64,000 bases of DNA from Mesorhizobium sp. WSM2240 (GCF_040438645.1 NZ_CP159253.1:4640501-4704500); one strand, 5' to 3'; counted from the stretch's first letter, positions 42,684 through 51,085 are shown. Translations and numbers: made by a program. The notes: generated from the letters alone by a model not told the origin.

Positions 42684-43328
42684 TCAAATCTCCACGAGGT
42701 GGTCGTCGAGTTCGTTGACGTCGCCCGCCTCCACCGGAAAATGCTCGCTCAGGAGCTTTCCGACCGTTCCCGTGGCCGAAACGAAGCCATCGGCCAATCG
42801 CCCTTCCCGCGCATCGGCCACGAGTAGGCCGACCACTTCATCCCAGACCGCCTGCGCAACGCGGCTGTTAATACCGCTGTCGGCGACGATCTCAGCGTAT
42901 CGTTCCGCCAGAGAAACGAAAATAAGGACGCCGGTGCGCGCCGACGTGACGTGGACGTTTCGCGAGAGGAACTGCTTCAGCGCATTTTCGTGCGCTCGCC
43001 TGTAGCGCAGCTGCCGCGGCACCAGGATGATGCGCAACGGCGGAAACAACCAGAGCAGGATCAGCGCACAGCCGAGCGCCAGCATCTGCGCTGCGACGAA
43101 CAGCGGCGCGCGCAGCGTCAGCCACCAATATTCGAGCGCGAAAGCGGCAACGAGGCTGGCTATGAGCATGGCCAGCATCAATGTGAAGGCGGCGGGAAAG
43201 AAATAGCTGTCACTCGAACGCGCGACGACGCAGTAGATTTCACCCGATGTGCTTTTTTCGGCAATCCGGATCGCTTCGGTGATGCGGGCGTGTTCCTTGG
43301 CGTTCAGCGGTCGTGACCTGTTGCGCAT
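42684..43328 (-). CDS. TPM-domain membrane protein
   Basis: A 214-residue protein with a split TPM-type fold: LNAKEHARITEAIRIAEKSTSGEIYCVV at the start and FVSLAERYAEIVADSGI later, with two membrane helices (about 46-67 and 78-97) inserted. It starts directly at the stop of the TPM/YgcG gene upstream with no base between, so they are coupled. The family is linked to membrane protein quality control; the exact role is unknown. Confidence 0.87.
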   Translation of the reverse strand: MRNRSRPLNAKEHARITEAIRIAEKSTSGEIYCVVARSSDSYFFPAAFTLMLAMLIASLVAAFALEYWWLTLRAPLFVAAQMLALGCALILLWLFPPLRIILVPRQLRYRRAHENALKQFLSRNVHVTSARTGVLIFVSLAERYAEIVADSGINSRVAQAVWDEVVGLLVADAREGRLADGFVSATGTVGKLLSEHFPVEAGDVNELDDHLVEI

Positions 43329-44186
43329 CTACCAACTCCCCGAAGAACCGCCGCCGCCCGACGAGCCGCCGCCGCCGGAAAACCCACCGCCTCCGCTGCT
43401 ACCTGACGACCAGCCGCCTCCGGACGAGCCGCTCGAATAGCCCCCGCCGGAAGAGCCGCCACCAAGAGAAATATTCATTCCGAGCCAACGGTAGCGGCCC
43501 GGTCCGATCTTCCTGCCGAAAACCGGAGCCAGGAACGCCATGGCGAAGCCGCCGAAGAACAGCGTTCCCCAGACGATGAAGAACAGGACGACCACCAGAT
43601 CGGGAAATTCGTCGCCGGTTTGCTGGTTGCGCTCGGCGCGCGCTTCCAGTTCGGCGGCGTTGCCCTCCAGCACCATGATGATGTCGTCGACGGCCCCGTT
43701 GATGCCGCCCGCAAATTCGCCGGCCCGGAAGGCGGGGACCATGGTGTTTTCGATGATCAGCTTCGAATGCAGATCGGTCAGCGTTCCTTCGAGGCCATAG
43801 CCTACCTCGATGCGCATCTTGCGGTCCGACTTGGCGACGATGAGCAGAATGCCATTGTCCTCGCCGGCCTGGCCGAGCCGCCAGGCGCGAAACAGCCGGT
43901 TGGCAAAGGGCTCGATCGCCTCGCCATCGAGGCTGTCGATGGTGGCGACGACGATCTGGTCGGAGGATTTTTGCTCGAAGGCGGCGAGCTTTTCCGTCAG
44001 TTCCGTCTCTTCGGCCGCGCTCATCAGGTCGGCATTGTCGACCACGCGGCCGGTGAGCGCGGGCAGTTCGGCGGCAAGGGCTGCCAGCGGGGAGAAGAGC
44101 AGGAAAGACAGAGCTGCCAGAAGCGTCAGGCCTGCGCCCAACGTTGCCCCCCTCTGTCCAGAGCTTTGCAAAGCTGACTTGTTCAC
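43329..44186 (-). CDS. TPM-domain (YgcG-like) protein with glycine-serine tail
   Basis: A 285-residue protein: signal or anchor helix (about 18-38), TPM domain (about 42-175: RVVDNADLMSAAEE, SSDQIVVATIDSLDG, GYGLEGTLTD), membrane helices (about 196-220), and a 50-residue Gly/Ser-rich tail. The usual layout of YgcG, with the TPM domain outside. It lies between LemA upstream and a second TPM gene downstream, a recurrent association. Confidence 0.9.
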   Translation of the reverse strand: MNKSALQSSGQRGATLGAGLTLLAALSFLLFSPLAALAAELPALTGRVVDNADLMSAAEETELTEKLAAFEQKSSDQIVVATIDSLDGEAIEPFANRLFRAWRLGQAGEDNGILLIVAKSDRKMRIEVGYGLEGTLTDLHSKLIIENTMVPAFRAGEFAGGINGAVDDIIMVLEGNAAELEARAERNQQTGDEFPDLVVVLFFIVWGTLFFGGFAMAFLAPVFGRKIGPGRYRWLGMNISLGGGSSGGGYSSGSSGGGWSSGSSGGGGFSGGGGSSGGGGSSGSW

Positions 44187-44202
44187 GTTGGCCGCTGACA
44201 GA

Positions 44203-44841
44203 CTACCCGCCCTGCTGGGCGCCGAAATCCACCTTCGGCGTCTCGATCTTGTCTTCCGCCACGGTGAAATTCTGGAACGGTTCGTTGTCGGTGAACCAGA
44301 ACTTTGCCCAGAGCAGAGACGGGAAGGTCCGAAGCGAGGTGTTGTAGACCCGGACTGCCTCGATGTAGTCGCGGCGGGCGACCGCGATGCGGTTTTCAGT
44401 GCCTTCGAGTTGTGCCTGCAGAGCCAGGAAGTTCTGGTTTGCCTTCAGGTCGGGATAGTTCTCGACCACGGCGAGCAGCCGCGACAGCGCGCCGGTGAGC
44501 CCGGCCTGGCTTTGCTGGAAAGCCCTGAACGCCTCGGGATCCTCGAGCGCTTCAGGCGAAAGCGTGGTCTGGGTGGCCTTGGCCCTTGCTTCGACGACTG
44601 ACTGCAGCACCTCCCTTTCGTGGGCGGCGTAGCCCTTCACTGTCTCGACCAGGTTCGGAATGAGATCGGCGCGCCGCTGATACTGGTTGAGCACCTCGCT
44701 CCACGCCGCCTTTGCCTGCTCCTCGGCCGTCGGAATGGTGTTGAAGCCGCAGGCCGACAGCGCAGGCAGGAAGAGAGCCAGGACCAGCACGGCCCGGAAA
44801 CTGCGAAAAACGGAAGGGGAAAAGAGGCGCTGGGCGAGCAT
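44203..44841 (-). CDS. LemA-family lipoprotein
   Basis: A 212-residue LemA protein. The N-terminus is a lipoprotein-type signal (LALFLPALSAC, with the acylated Cys at the end), then the helical LemA core QYQRRADLIPNLVETVKGYAAHE and ARRDYIEAVRVYNTSLRTFP. It is thought to act with TPM proteins in the envelope. The start ATG 44839-44841 follows GGAG. It begins the three-gene lemA-TPM-TPM operon. Confidence 0.92.
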   Translation of the reverse strand: MLAQRLFSPSVFRSFRAVLVLALFLPALSACGFNTIPTAEEQAKAAWSEVLNQYQRRADLIPNLVETVKGYAAHEREVLQSVVEARAKATQTTLSPEALEDPEAFRAFQQSQAGLTGALSRLLAVVENYPDLKANQNFLALQAQLEGTENRIAVARRDYIEAVRVYNTSLRTFPSLLWAKFWFTDNEPFQNFTVAEDKIETPKVDFGAQQGG

Positions 44842-44993
44842 GGAAACTCCTTGGGTCATCACAGAATGGTGAACAGTTACCACATTGCCGGGCCAAAGGA
44901 ATGGCTGGCCCCAACATATGCTGGACCATGCGTTGATCACTGTGCCCGCCCGCCGGAACGCGCTAGAGTCCCGGCGGCACAAAGGGCGCTTCA

Positions 44994-45245
44994 GTGGCAG
45001 GCAAGGAACCCGACAGGGACATCGAATCGCGGCGCATTCTAGACCGCATCGCGCGCGAGGCCGATTCGAGCACCCCGCCGCTGGTCTCGCGCACCGCTCA
45101 GCGAACGCGGGACCATTTGACGGCCGCGGATGCCGACCCCGCCGATCCAGTCGAATATTGGGGAACGCGCATCGGACGTGCTATTGGGCTGGTCGTGACA
45201 ATCGGCCTGATCGTCTGGCTGGTGATTTTCGTGGTGCGCGGATAG
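44994..45245 (+). CDS. Small single-pass membrane protein
   Basis: An 83-residue protein with a charged N-terminal half (KEPDRDIESRRILDRIAREAD) and a C-terminal membrane helix (AIGLVVTIGLIVWLVIFVVRG). GTG 44994 is the start. It is followed after six bases by the pyridoxal kinase gene and likely shares its transcript. The function is unknown. Confidence 0.72.
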   Translation: MAGKEPDRDIESRRILDRIAREADSSTPPLVSRTAQRTRDHLTAADADPADPVEYWGTRIGRAIGLVVTIGLIVWLVIFVVRG

Positions 45246-45251
45246 GGTCGG

Positions 45252-46136
45252 ATGAATTCGGTTGAAGCTGACGCGCCACGCGCGGTCATCGTCGTTTCCA
45301 GTCATGTCGCCCGCGGTTCCGTGGGCAATCGCGCAGCGGTCTTTGCGCTCGAGACGCTGGGCTATCCGGTGTGGGCCGTACCGACAGTCATCCTGCCCTG
45401 GCACCCGGGTCACGGCCGCGCTACAAGGATCGTGCCGGATCCGGAACAATTTGCGGCATTGATGAAGGACCTCGAGCAGGCGCCGTGGCTGGGCGAAGTC
45501 GCCGGCGTGCTGTCGGGTTATCTCGGCAATGTCGACCAGGCACAGGCTGTGGCCTCGCTGGTCCAGGCGGTACGCGCAAGGAACCCCCGCGCCATCTATA
45601 TCTGCGACCCGATCATGGGCGACGCAGGCGGGCTCTACGTCGCCGAGCCGCTGGCCCGTGCGCTGCGCGACGTGCTGGTGCCGATCGCCGACATCGCCAC
45701 GCCGAACCGCTATGAGCTGGAATGGATGGCGGGCACGAAACTCGACGACATGCGCTCGGTGATCGCGGCGGCCAACGAGGCCGGGCCGGCGACGATGCTG
45801 GTCACGTCAGCGCCGGCGATGATGACCGGCGGCATCGGCAATCTGCTCCTGACCCAGTCAGCGGCGCTGCTCGCCGAGCACCGGATCATAGAACAGCCGC
45901 CGAACGGGCTCGGCGACCTCACCGCCGCCGTGTTCCTGGCGCGGCTGCTCGACGGCCAGCCTGCGGCCAAGGCGCTGCAGTCGACCACCGCCGCCGTCTA
46001 CGAGATTCTGGCGCGCACGGCGAAGCGCGGCGGCGACGAGTTGCAACTCGAGACCGACGCGCAAAGCCTCTCGCACCCTATGGCCATGGTCCAGTTGCGT
46101 CATCTGATGCATCCGGGGCGGGATCGGCGGGCATAA
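45252..46136 (+). CDS. pdxY: Pyridoxal kinase
   Basis: A 294-residue ribokinase-fold kinase that phosphorylates pyridoxal (salvage of vitamin B6). VVSSHVARGSVGNRAAVFALE at the start, ICDPIMGD in the middle and PNGLGDLTAAVFLARL at the C-terminus (catalytic Asp in GDL) are the PdxY/PdxK motifs. It is convergent with phnF. ATG 45252 follows GGTCGG weakly. Confidence 0.93.
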   Translation: MNSVEADAPRAVIVVSSHVARGSVGNRAAVFALETLGYPVWAVPTVILPWHPGHGRATRIVPDPEQFAALMKDLEQAPWLGEVAGVLSGYLGNVDQAQAVASLVQAVRARNPRAIYICDPIMGDAGGLYVAEPLARALRDVLVPIADIATPNRYELEWMAGTKLDDMRSVIAAANEAGPATMLVTSAPAMMTGGIGNLLLTQSAALLAEHRIIEQPPNGLGDLTAAVFLARLLDGQPAAKALQSTTAAVYEILARTAKRGGDELQLETDAQSLSHPMAMVQLRHLMHPGRDRRA

Positions 46137-46140
46137 AGAC

Positions 46141-46156
46141 GGGTCAGGCCTGACCC
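46141..46156. terminator. Perfect 16-base palindrome between pdxY and phnF stops
   Basis: GGGTCAGGCCTGACCC is a perfect inverted repeat lying over the last codons of phnF and just after pdxY. It could fold in either RNA. It resembles the core of the dispersed palindrome at 32792-32827. Confidence 0.4.
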
Positions 46157-46896
46157 GAAACCGAAAGTTCGACGCGGTCGGCGGCGAAGCGCGTTTCGGA
46201 GAACTGCAGCGGCGAGCCGTCGAGGGTTTCGTTGATCGCGACCGTCACCAGCACGATCGCGCCCGGCGACAGGCGCAGATCCGCAAGGTCGGCGGAGTCG
46301 GCATGCCGCGCAGAGACGAGCGTCGAGCGGCGGACATAGTCGGAGACGCCAAATTCCTGGAGGGCGGCGGTGATGGAGCCGCTCCGGGCGAACGAATTTT
46401 CGAAACCGGCAAAACGGCTCGCGTCGAAAAAGCTCGTCGCCCGCGACACCGGCCGGCCGTCGGCCTCTCCCATGGTCTCCAGCCGCAGCACCGGCGCGCC
46501 CTGCGGCAGGTCCAGCGCCTCGGCCACCTGGCTGCTCGCAGGTTCGATCGCGTGGTACAGAAGATTGCTGCGGCGATCGCGCGCCTGGCCTTCCAGGCCT
46601 TCGGAAAAACGGGTGCGAGCGGCGATCGGATAAGAGAGGCGCTTGCGGCTTTCGACGAACGTCCCGCGGCCTTGCTCGGCTCGCAATACGCCTTCCTGAA
46701 CCAGCGCCGCGATAGCGCTGCGCACCGTATGGCGATTGACGCCGAAGCGTTCCGACAGCGCCAGTTCCGGCGGCAGCCGGCCATCGGCGCCCAGCACGCC
46801 CGAGCCGATCGCCTGCCTGATCTGGTCGGCGATCTGGCGCCAAAGCGCGACGCCGCTCCTGCGCGTCACCTCCCGCTCGAGTCCGGTTCCGATCAA
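46144..46896 (-). CDS. phnF: Phosphonate-operon GntR/HutC regulator
   Basis: A 250-residue repressor: N-terminal winged helix (ALWRQIADQIRQAIGSG, ELALSERFGVNRHTVRSAI) and C-terminal UTRA ligand domain (ISPGAIV-like LSPGAIVLVTVAINET). It is divergent from phnG and likely controls it. I chose TTG 46894-46896 because AGGAG lies seven bases before it; a GTG at 46917 would lie upstream of that site. Family members repress the C-P lyase genes or phosphate transport genes. Confidence 0.9.
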   Translation of the reverse strand: MIGTGLEREVTRRSGVALWRQIADQIRQAIGSGVLGADGRLPPELALSERFGVNRHTVRSAIAALVQEGVLRAEQGRGTFVESRKRLSYPIAARTRFSEGLEGQARDRRSNLLYHAIEPASSQVAEALDLPQGAPVLRLETMGEADGRPVSRATSFFDASRFAGFENSFARSGSITAALQEFGVSDYVRRSTLVSARHADSADLADLRLSPGAIVLVTVAINETLDGSPLQFSETRFAADRVELSVSGQA

Positions 46897-46906
46897 TTTC
46901 TCTCTC

Positions 46907-46924
46907 CTGTCACGCACACGTCAT
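46907..46924. promoter_or_regulatory. Candidate Pho box before phnG
   Basis: CTGTCAC, four bases, ACGTCAT: two units at the 11-base spacing of the PhoB site CTGTCAT-N4-CTGTCAT, with 11 of 14 fixed positions matching. It lies about 21 bases before a TATAAT at 46946-46951. Fewer repeats are present than before phnC or the phoD-like gene. Confidence 0.45.
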
Positions 46925-46945
46925 GGACACGCGCTAGAAGCCAGC

Positions 46946-46951
46946 TATAAT
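46946..46951 (+). promoter_or_regulatory. Candidate -10 element of the phnG operon
   Basis: TATAAT in an otherwise GC-rich genome, 46 bases before the phnG ATG. No good -35 is seen, as expected if PhoB activates it. Confidence 0.45.
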
Positions 46952-46959
46952 TTGTTTGG

Positions 46960-46972
46960 TTGTATAGAACAA
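46960..46972. promoter_or_regulatory. Candidate PhnF operator
   Basis: TTGT-ATAGA-ACAA inverted repeat directly downstream of the TATAAT element, within a run TTTGTTTGGTTGTATAG. HutC-type regulators bind such short palindromes. Position over the start of transcription suits repression. Confidence 0.45.
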
Positions 46973-46997
46973 TAGACAAGTAAGCAGGCGCAGGCTC

Positions 46998-47468
46998 ATG
47001 AAGAACGGCAGGCGGGAAGAAGCGGAACGGAACGCGGAGCGCAAGGGTGCAATGGCCGCCCTGGCGATGGCCTCGGCCGGCGAGATCAGGCGGCTCTGGG
47101 ATGCGGCAGGCATCGAGACGGATGCGCAGGCGCTGCGCGGCCCGGAAACCGGGCTGGTGACGGTGCGCGGACGCATCGGCGGCGCCGGCGCACCGTTCAA
47201 TTTCGGCGAGGCGACGGTGACGCGGGCGACGGTGCGGCTGCCCGGCGGCGAGGTCGGCCATGCTTATGCACTTGGCCGCGACAAGGAGAAGGCGAGGATT
47301 TCGGCAATCGCCGACGCGCTTTGGCAGAACCCCGCCCGCCGCGCCGAGATCGAGGAGAAGATCATCGCGCCGCTCAAGGCTGCGCAAGCGGGCGCCGACG
47401 AGAAACGCCGCACGGAGACGGCGGCCACCAAGGTCGACTTCTTCACCATGGTGCGCGGAGAGGATTGA
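46998..47468 (+). CDS. phnG: C-P lyase core subunit PhnG
   Basis: A 156-residue subunit of the C-P lyase core complex (PhnGHIJ), which together with MgATP converts alkylphosphonates to ribose-1-phosphonate triphosphate and onward. Family blocks: MAALAMASAGEIRRLW, RGRIGGAGAPFNFGEATVTR and VGHAYALGRDK. The TGA overlaps the phnH ATG (TGATG). It heads the phnGHIJKL operon. Confidence 0.95.
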   Translation: MKNGRREEAERNAERKGAMAALAMASAGEIRRLWDAAGIETDAQALRGPETGLVTVRGRIGGAGAPFNFGEATVTRATVRLPGGEVGHAYALGRDKEKARISAIADALWQNPARRAEIEEKIIAPLKAAQAGADEKRRTETAATKVDFFTMVRGED

Positions 47469-48079
47469 TGGACATGCTCGGCCAATCGATCGACGGCGGT
47501 TTTGCCGATCCTGTATTCGATGCGCAGTCGGTGTTCCGCGCGGTCATGGACGCCATGGCCCGGCCGGGAACGGTGCAGCCGATCGGCCGCTCCGCCTCAC
47601 CGCCTGCCCCGCTGACGTCCACGGCAGCCGCGGTGGCGCTGACTTTGTGCGACCACGACACGCCGCTCTGGCTCGACGCAGCATTGCAGGCGTCGGATGC
47701 GGTGAAGACCTGGCTCGGCTTCCACACCGGCGCGCCTCTCGCGCACAATCCGGCGGAAGCGCATTTCGCGCTGGTCTGCGACCCGGCCGAGCTGATCGCG
47801 CTGGAGAATTTCGGACAAGGCACGCAGGAATATCCCGACCGCTCGGCAACGCTGATCCTTGCCGTAGGCAGCCTGACATCCGGGCCCCCGCTGCACCTCG
47901 AAGGTCCGGGCATCGAGACCGAGGCGACAATCTCGCCGACGCCGCTGCCGCGCCACTTCGTCGAGCAGTGGAAGCAGAACCACGGTCGTTTCCCGCGTGG
48001 CGTCGATGTGATCCTGGCGGCGCCGGAGCATGTCGCCTGCCTGCCGCGCACCACCTGCATCAAGACGATGGAGGCCTGA
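47468..48079 (+). CDS. phnH: C-P lyase core subunit PhnH
   Basis: A 203-residue subunit of the C-P lyase core complex. FDAQSVFRAVMDAMARPG at the N-terminus and GPGIETEATISPTPLPRHFVE in the middle are the family blocks; the C-terminus has CLPRTT. It overlaps phnG by one base, so it is translationally coupled. The start is ATG 47468. Confidence 0.95.
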   Translation: MDMLGQSIDGGFADPVFDAQSVFRAVMDAMARPGTVQPIGRSASPPAPLTSTAAAVALTLCDHDTPLWLDAALQASDAVKTWLGFHTGAPLAHNPAEAHFALVCDPAELIALENFGQGTQEYPDRSATLILAVGSLTSGPPLHLEGPGIETEATISPTPLPRHFVEQWKQNHGRFPRGVDVILAAPEHVACLPRTTCIKTMEA

Positions 48080-48080
48080 C

Positions 48081-49187
48081 ATGTATGTGGCCGTGAAGGG
48101 CGGCGAAGCCGCGATCGCCAATGCGCATGCGCTGCTCGCCGACCGCAGGCGCGGCGACCGCAACGTGCCGGCGCTGCGGCTCGACCAGATCGTCGAACAG
48201 CTTGGACTGGGCGTCGACCGGGTGATGGCGGAGGGCTCGCTCTACGACAGGGAGCTTGCCGCCCTTGCCGTCATGCAGGCGCGGGGCGACATGATCGAGG
48301 CGATCTTCCTGGTGCGCGCCTACCGCACGACGCTGCCGCGCTTCGGCTATACGCGCCCGATCGACACGGCGGTCATGGAGGTCGAGCGCCGCGTCTCGGC
48401 GACCTACAAGGACCTTCCGGGCGGGCAGTTGCTTGGCCCGACATTCGACTACACGCACCGCCTGCTTGATCCGGAACTGGCCGGCGGCGCGGATGTCGCC
48501 GAGCCAGAGCGGCGCGACACCGCTCCCGAGCCCATGCCGCGCGTCTCCGAGATTCTGGCGCATGAAGGCCTGATTGAGCCGGACGGCAATCTGCCCGACG
48601 GCCACGTTACCGGCGACATCACGCGCGAGCCGCTGGAATTTCCGATGGAGCGCGACATCCGCCTGCAGGCGCTGTCGCGCGGCGACGAGGGCTTTCTGCT
48701 GGCGCTCGGCTATTCGACGCAGCGCGGCTATGGCCGCAGCCATCCCTTTGTCGGCGAAATACGCATCGGCGAGGTCGAGCTGGAACTCGACGTGCCGGAG
48801 TTGCCGTTTCCGGTAACTCTGGGACGCATCCGGGTCACAGAATGCCAGATGGTCAACCAGTTCAAGGGCTCGGCCAAGGCGCCGCCTCAATTCACCCGCG
48901 GCTACGGCCTGGTCTTCGGCCAATCCGAGCGCAAGGCGATGGCGATGTCGCTCTGCGACCGGGCTCTGCGCGCCCGCGAATTCGGCGAGGATGTCGCCGC
49001 CGCGCAGGACGAGGAGTTCGTCATCTCGCATTCCGACAATGTCCAGGCGACCGGCTTCGTCGAGCATCTGAAGCTACCCCACTATGTCGACTTCCAGGCC
49101 GAGCTTGACCTGGTGCGGCGCATGCGCGCCGAGCACGAGGCGGGCGAAAATTCCGGGACCGAGGGCCAGAAGGAGGCCGCGGAATGA
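48081..49187 (+). CDS. phnI: C-P lyase core subunit PhnI
   Basis: A 368-residue subunit (nucleosidase/ribosyltransferase part of the C-P lyase, which in complex joins the phosphonate to ATP ribose). MYVAVKGGEAAIANAHALLA, RTTLPRFGYTRPIDT and QALSRGDEGFLLALGYSTQRGYG are the family blocks. ATG 48081 lies one base after the phnH stop, with GGAGG just upstream. The gap to phnJ is unusual (about 150 bases) and holds a small antisense gene. Confidence 0.96.
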   Translation: MYVAVKGGEAAIANAHALLADRRRGDRNVPALRLDQIVEQLGLGVDRVMAEGSLYDRELAALAVMQARGDMIEAIFLVRAYRTTLPRFGYTRPIDTAVMEVERRVSATYKDLPGGQLLGPTFDYTHRLLDPELAGGADVAEPERRDTAPEPMPRVSEILAHEGLIEPDGNLPDGHVTGDITREPLEFPMERDIRLQALSRGDEGFLLALGYSTQRGYGRSHPFVGEIRIGEVELELDVPELPFPVTLGRIRVTECQMVNQFKGSAKAPPQFTRGYGLVFGQSERKAMAMSLCDRALRAREFGEDVAAAQDEEFVISHSDNVQATGFVEHLKLPHYVDFQAELDLVRRMRAEHEAGENSGTEGQKEAAE

Positions 49188-49192
49188 AAGGC

Positions 49193-49306
49193 CTATTGTT
49201 CTTGATCGGGTGTCCTGCGCCCGCGCGCCCGAGCCGCATAGCCCCGATAGATGACGTAGGCGGTCAACAGCAGCGCCAGGATCACCGGTACGATCATAAG
49301 GTCCAT
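49193..49306 (-). CDS. Small antisense membrane protein inside the phn operon
   Basis: A 37-residue frame on the minus strand between phnI and phnJ: MDLMIVPVILALLLTAYVIY then a basic tail RGYAARARGRR and TPDQEQ. One membrane helix with positive-inside charge is evident. ATG 49304-49306 has AGGAG (49313-49317) six bases upstream, an excellent ribosome site. It points against the phn operon. No family is recognised. It explains the long phnI-phnJ spacer. Confidence 0.55.
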   Translation of the reverse strand: MDLMIVPVILALLLTAYVIYRGYAARARGRRTPDQEQ

Positions 49307-49337
49307 TTCGGTCTCCTTTCTCTCAAGGAAACGCGCC

Positions 49338-50243
49338 ATGTCGACTAGCGTTGCGCCCGTCGCCGAACCGATCGCCACCTACAACTTCGCTTATCTCGAC
49401 GAGCAGACGAAGCGGATGATCCGCCGGGCGATCCTGAAGGGCATCGCCATTCCCGGTTACCAGGTGCCGTTCGCCAGCCGCGAAATGCCGATGCCCTATG
49501 GTTGGGGCACCGGCGGCGTGCAGGTGACCGCCTCGATCATCGGGCCGGACGATGTGCTGAAGGTCATCGACCAGGGCGCCGACGACACCACCAACGCCGT
49601 CTCGATCCGCGCCTTCTTCAGGAAGGTCGCCGATGTCGCTGTGACGATGGAGACGGCGAAGGCCACGATCATCCAGACGCGGCACCGGATCCCGGAATAC
49701 CCGCTCACCGCGGGGCAGGTGCTCGTCTACCAGGTGCCTATCCCCGAGCCATTGCGGTTCCTGGAACCGCGCGAGACCGAAACGCGAAAAATGCACGCGC
49801 TCGAGGAATACGGGCTGATGCACGTCAAGCTCTATGAGGACATCGCCAAGCACGGCCGCATCGCCACCACCTATGCCTATCCGGTCAAGGTCGAGGGCCG
49901 CTATGTGATGGACCCTTCGCCGACGCCGAAATTCGACAATCCGAAAATGCACATGTCGCCGGCGCTGCAATTGTTCGGGGCGGGCCGCGAGAAGCGCATC
50001 TATGCGATACCGCCGTTTACCGAGGTCGTCAGCCTCGATTTCGAGGACCATCCGTTCGAGGTGCAGAGTTTCGACCAACCATGCGCGCTGTGCGGGGCGG
50101 AGCAGGTCTATCTCGACGAGGTCATCCTCGACGACCATGGCGGGCACATGTTCGTCTGCTCCGATACCGACCATTGCGAGAAGCGGCGGGAGAACGGGCA
50201 CACGGGGGCGATGGCAGCCGGCGGCAAGGAAGCAGTTGAATGA
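49338..50243 (+). CDS. phnJ: C-P lyase radical-SAM subunit PhnJ
   Basis: A 301-residue radical SAM enzyme that cleaves the carbon-phosphorus bond of ribose-1-phosphonate 5-phosphate. The four catalytic cysteines are C249, C252, C274 and C280 (CALC, then x21, C, x5, C), the same spacing as in the E. coli enzyme, where three bind the 4Fe-4S cluster and the fourth forms a thiyl radical. GWGTGG holds the radical glycine (about 55-60). The start ATG 49338 follows AAGGAAA. Its stop overlaps phnK (ATGA). Confidence 0.97.
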   Translation: MSTSVAPVAEPIATYNFAYLDEQTKRMIRRAILKGIAIPGYQVPFASREMPMPYGWGTGGVQVTASIIGPDDVLKVIDQGADDTTNAVSIRAFFRKVADVAVTMETAKATIIQTRHRIPEYPLTAGQVLVYQVPIPEPLRFLEPRETETRKMHALEEYGLMHVKLYEDIAKHGRIATTYAYPVKVEGRYVMDPSPTPKFDNPKMHMSPALQLFGAGREKRIYAIPPFTEVVSLDFEDHPFEVQSFDQPCALCGAEQVYLDEVILDDHGGHMFVCSDTDHCEKRRENGHTGAMAAGGKEAVE

Positions 50244-51016
50244 CCGACGAACCCCTCCTTCGCGTCAACTCCCTCTCAAAGTTCTACGGCTCGCGCGTCG
50301 GCTGTGAGGACATCTCTTTCGACCTCTGGCCGGGAGAAGTCCTGGCCGTGGTGGGCGAATCCGGCTCCGGCAAGACGACGCTGCTCAACTGCCTGTCGAC
50401 GCGGCTGATGCCGACTTCGGGCGCGGTCACCTACCGCATGCGCGACGGCGTCTTTCGCGACCTCTACCGCATGAGCGAGGCGGAGCGCCGCTTCCTGATG
50501 CGCACCGACTGGGGCTTTGTCCACCAGAACCCTGCGGATGGGCTCCGCATGACCGTCTCGGCCGGCGCCAATGTCGGCGAGCGGCTGATGGCGGTCGGCG
50601 ACCGGCATTATGGCAATATCCGCGCCACCGCCGTCGATTGGCTGTCCCGCGTCGAGATCGCCGAGGATCGTATCGACGACGAGCCCCGCGCCTTCTCCGG
50701 AGGCATGCGCCAGCGCCTGCAGATCGCCCGCAATCTGGTAACCGGCCCGCGCCTCGTTTTCATGGACGAGCCGACGGGCGGGCTGGACGTCTCGGTGCAG
50801 GCGCGCCTGCTCGACCTGCTGCGCGGCCTCGTCACCGATCTCGGCCTGGCGGCGATCGTCGTCACGCACGACCTCGCCGTAGCCAGGCTTTTGTCGCAGC
50901 GCATGATGGTGATGAAGGACGGCCGGGTCGTCGAGACCGGCCTTACCGATCGGGTGCTCGACGATCCGCGCGCGCCTTACACGCAACTTCTCGTATCCTC
51001 GATCTTGCAGGTGTAG
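50240..51016 (+). CDS. phnK: C-P lyase-associated ABC ATPase PhnK
   Basis: A 258-residue ABC-type ATPase. Walker A GESGSGKT, signature FSGGMRQRLQIARN, Walker B LVFMDEPTGGLD. In the E. coli complex a PhnK dimer binds the PhnGHIJ core together with PhnL, driving a conformational cycle rather than transport. It overlaps phnJ by four bases. The phnL gene follows after an intergenic palindrome. Confidence 0.95.
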   Translation: MTDEPLLRVNSLSKFYGSRVGCEDISFDLWPGEVLAVVGESGSGKTTLLNCLSTRLMPTSGAVTYRMRDGVFRDLYRMSEAERRFLMRTDWGFVHQNPADGLRMTVSAGANVGERLMAVGDRHYGNIRATAVDWLSRVEIAEDRIDDEPRAFSGGMRQRLQIARNLVTGPRLVFMDEPTGGLDVSVQARLLDLLRGLVTDLGLAAIVVTHDLAVARLLSQRMMVMKDGRVVETGLTDRVLDDPRAPYTQLLVSSILQV

Positions 51017-51065
51017 CCGCATGATCCCGAAAAGTGGACGCCGGTTTTCGGAAGAGATCATGCGG
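51017..51065. repeat. Rhizobial intergenic palindrome between phnK and phnL
   Basis: CCGCATGATC (51017-51026) pairs with GATCATGCGG (51056-51065), and inside CCGAAAA (51027-51033) pairs with TTTTCGG (51045-51051). The consensus, GCATGATC-CCGAAAA and its complement, is very common in Mesorhizobium genomes (recalled). It starts right after the phnK stop and adds a stable stem-loop to the operon mRNA. Confidence 0.8.
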
Positions 51066-51085
51066 CAAAGCAAAGGACTCTAACC

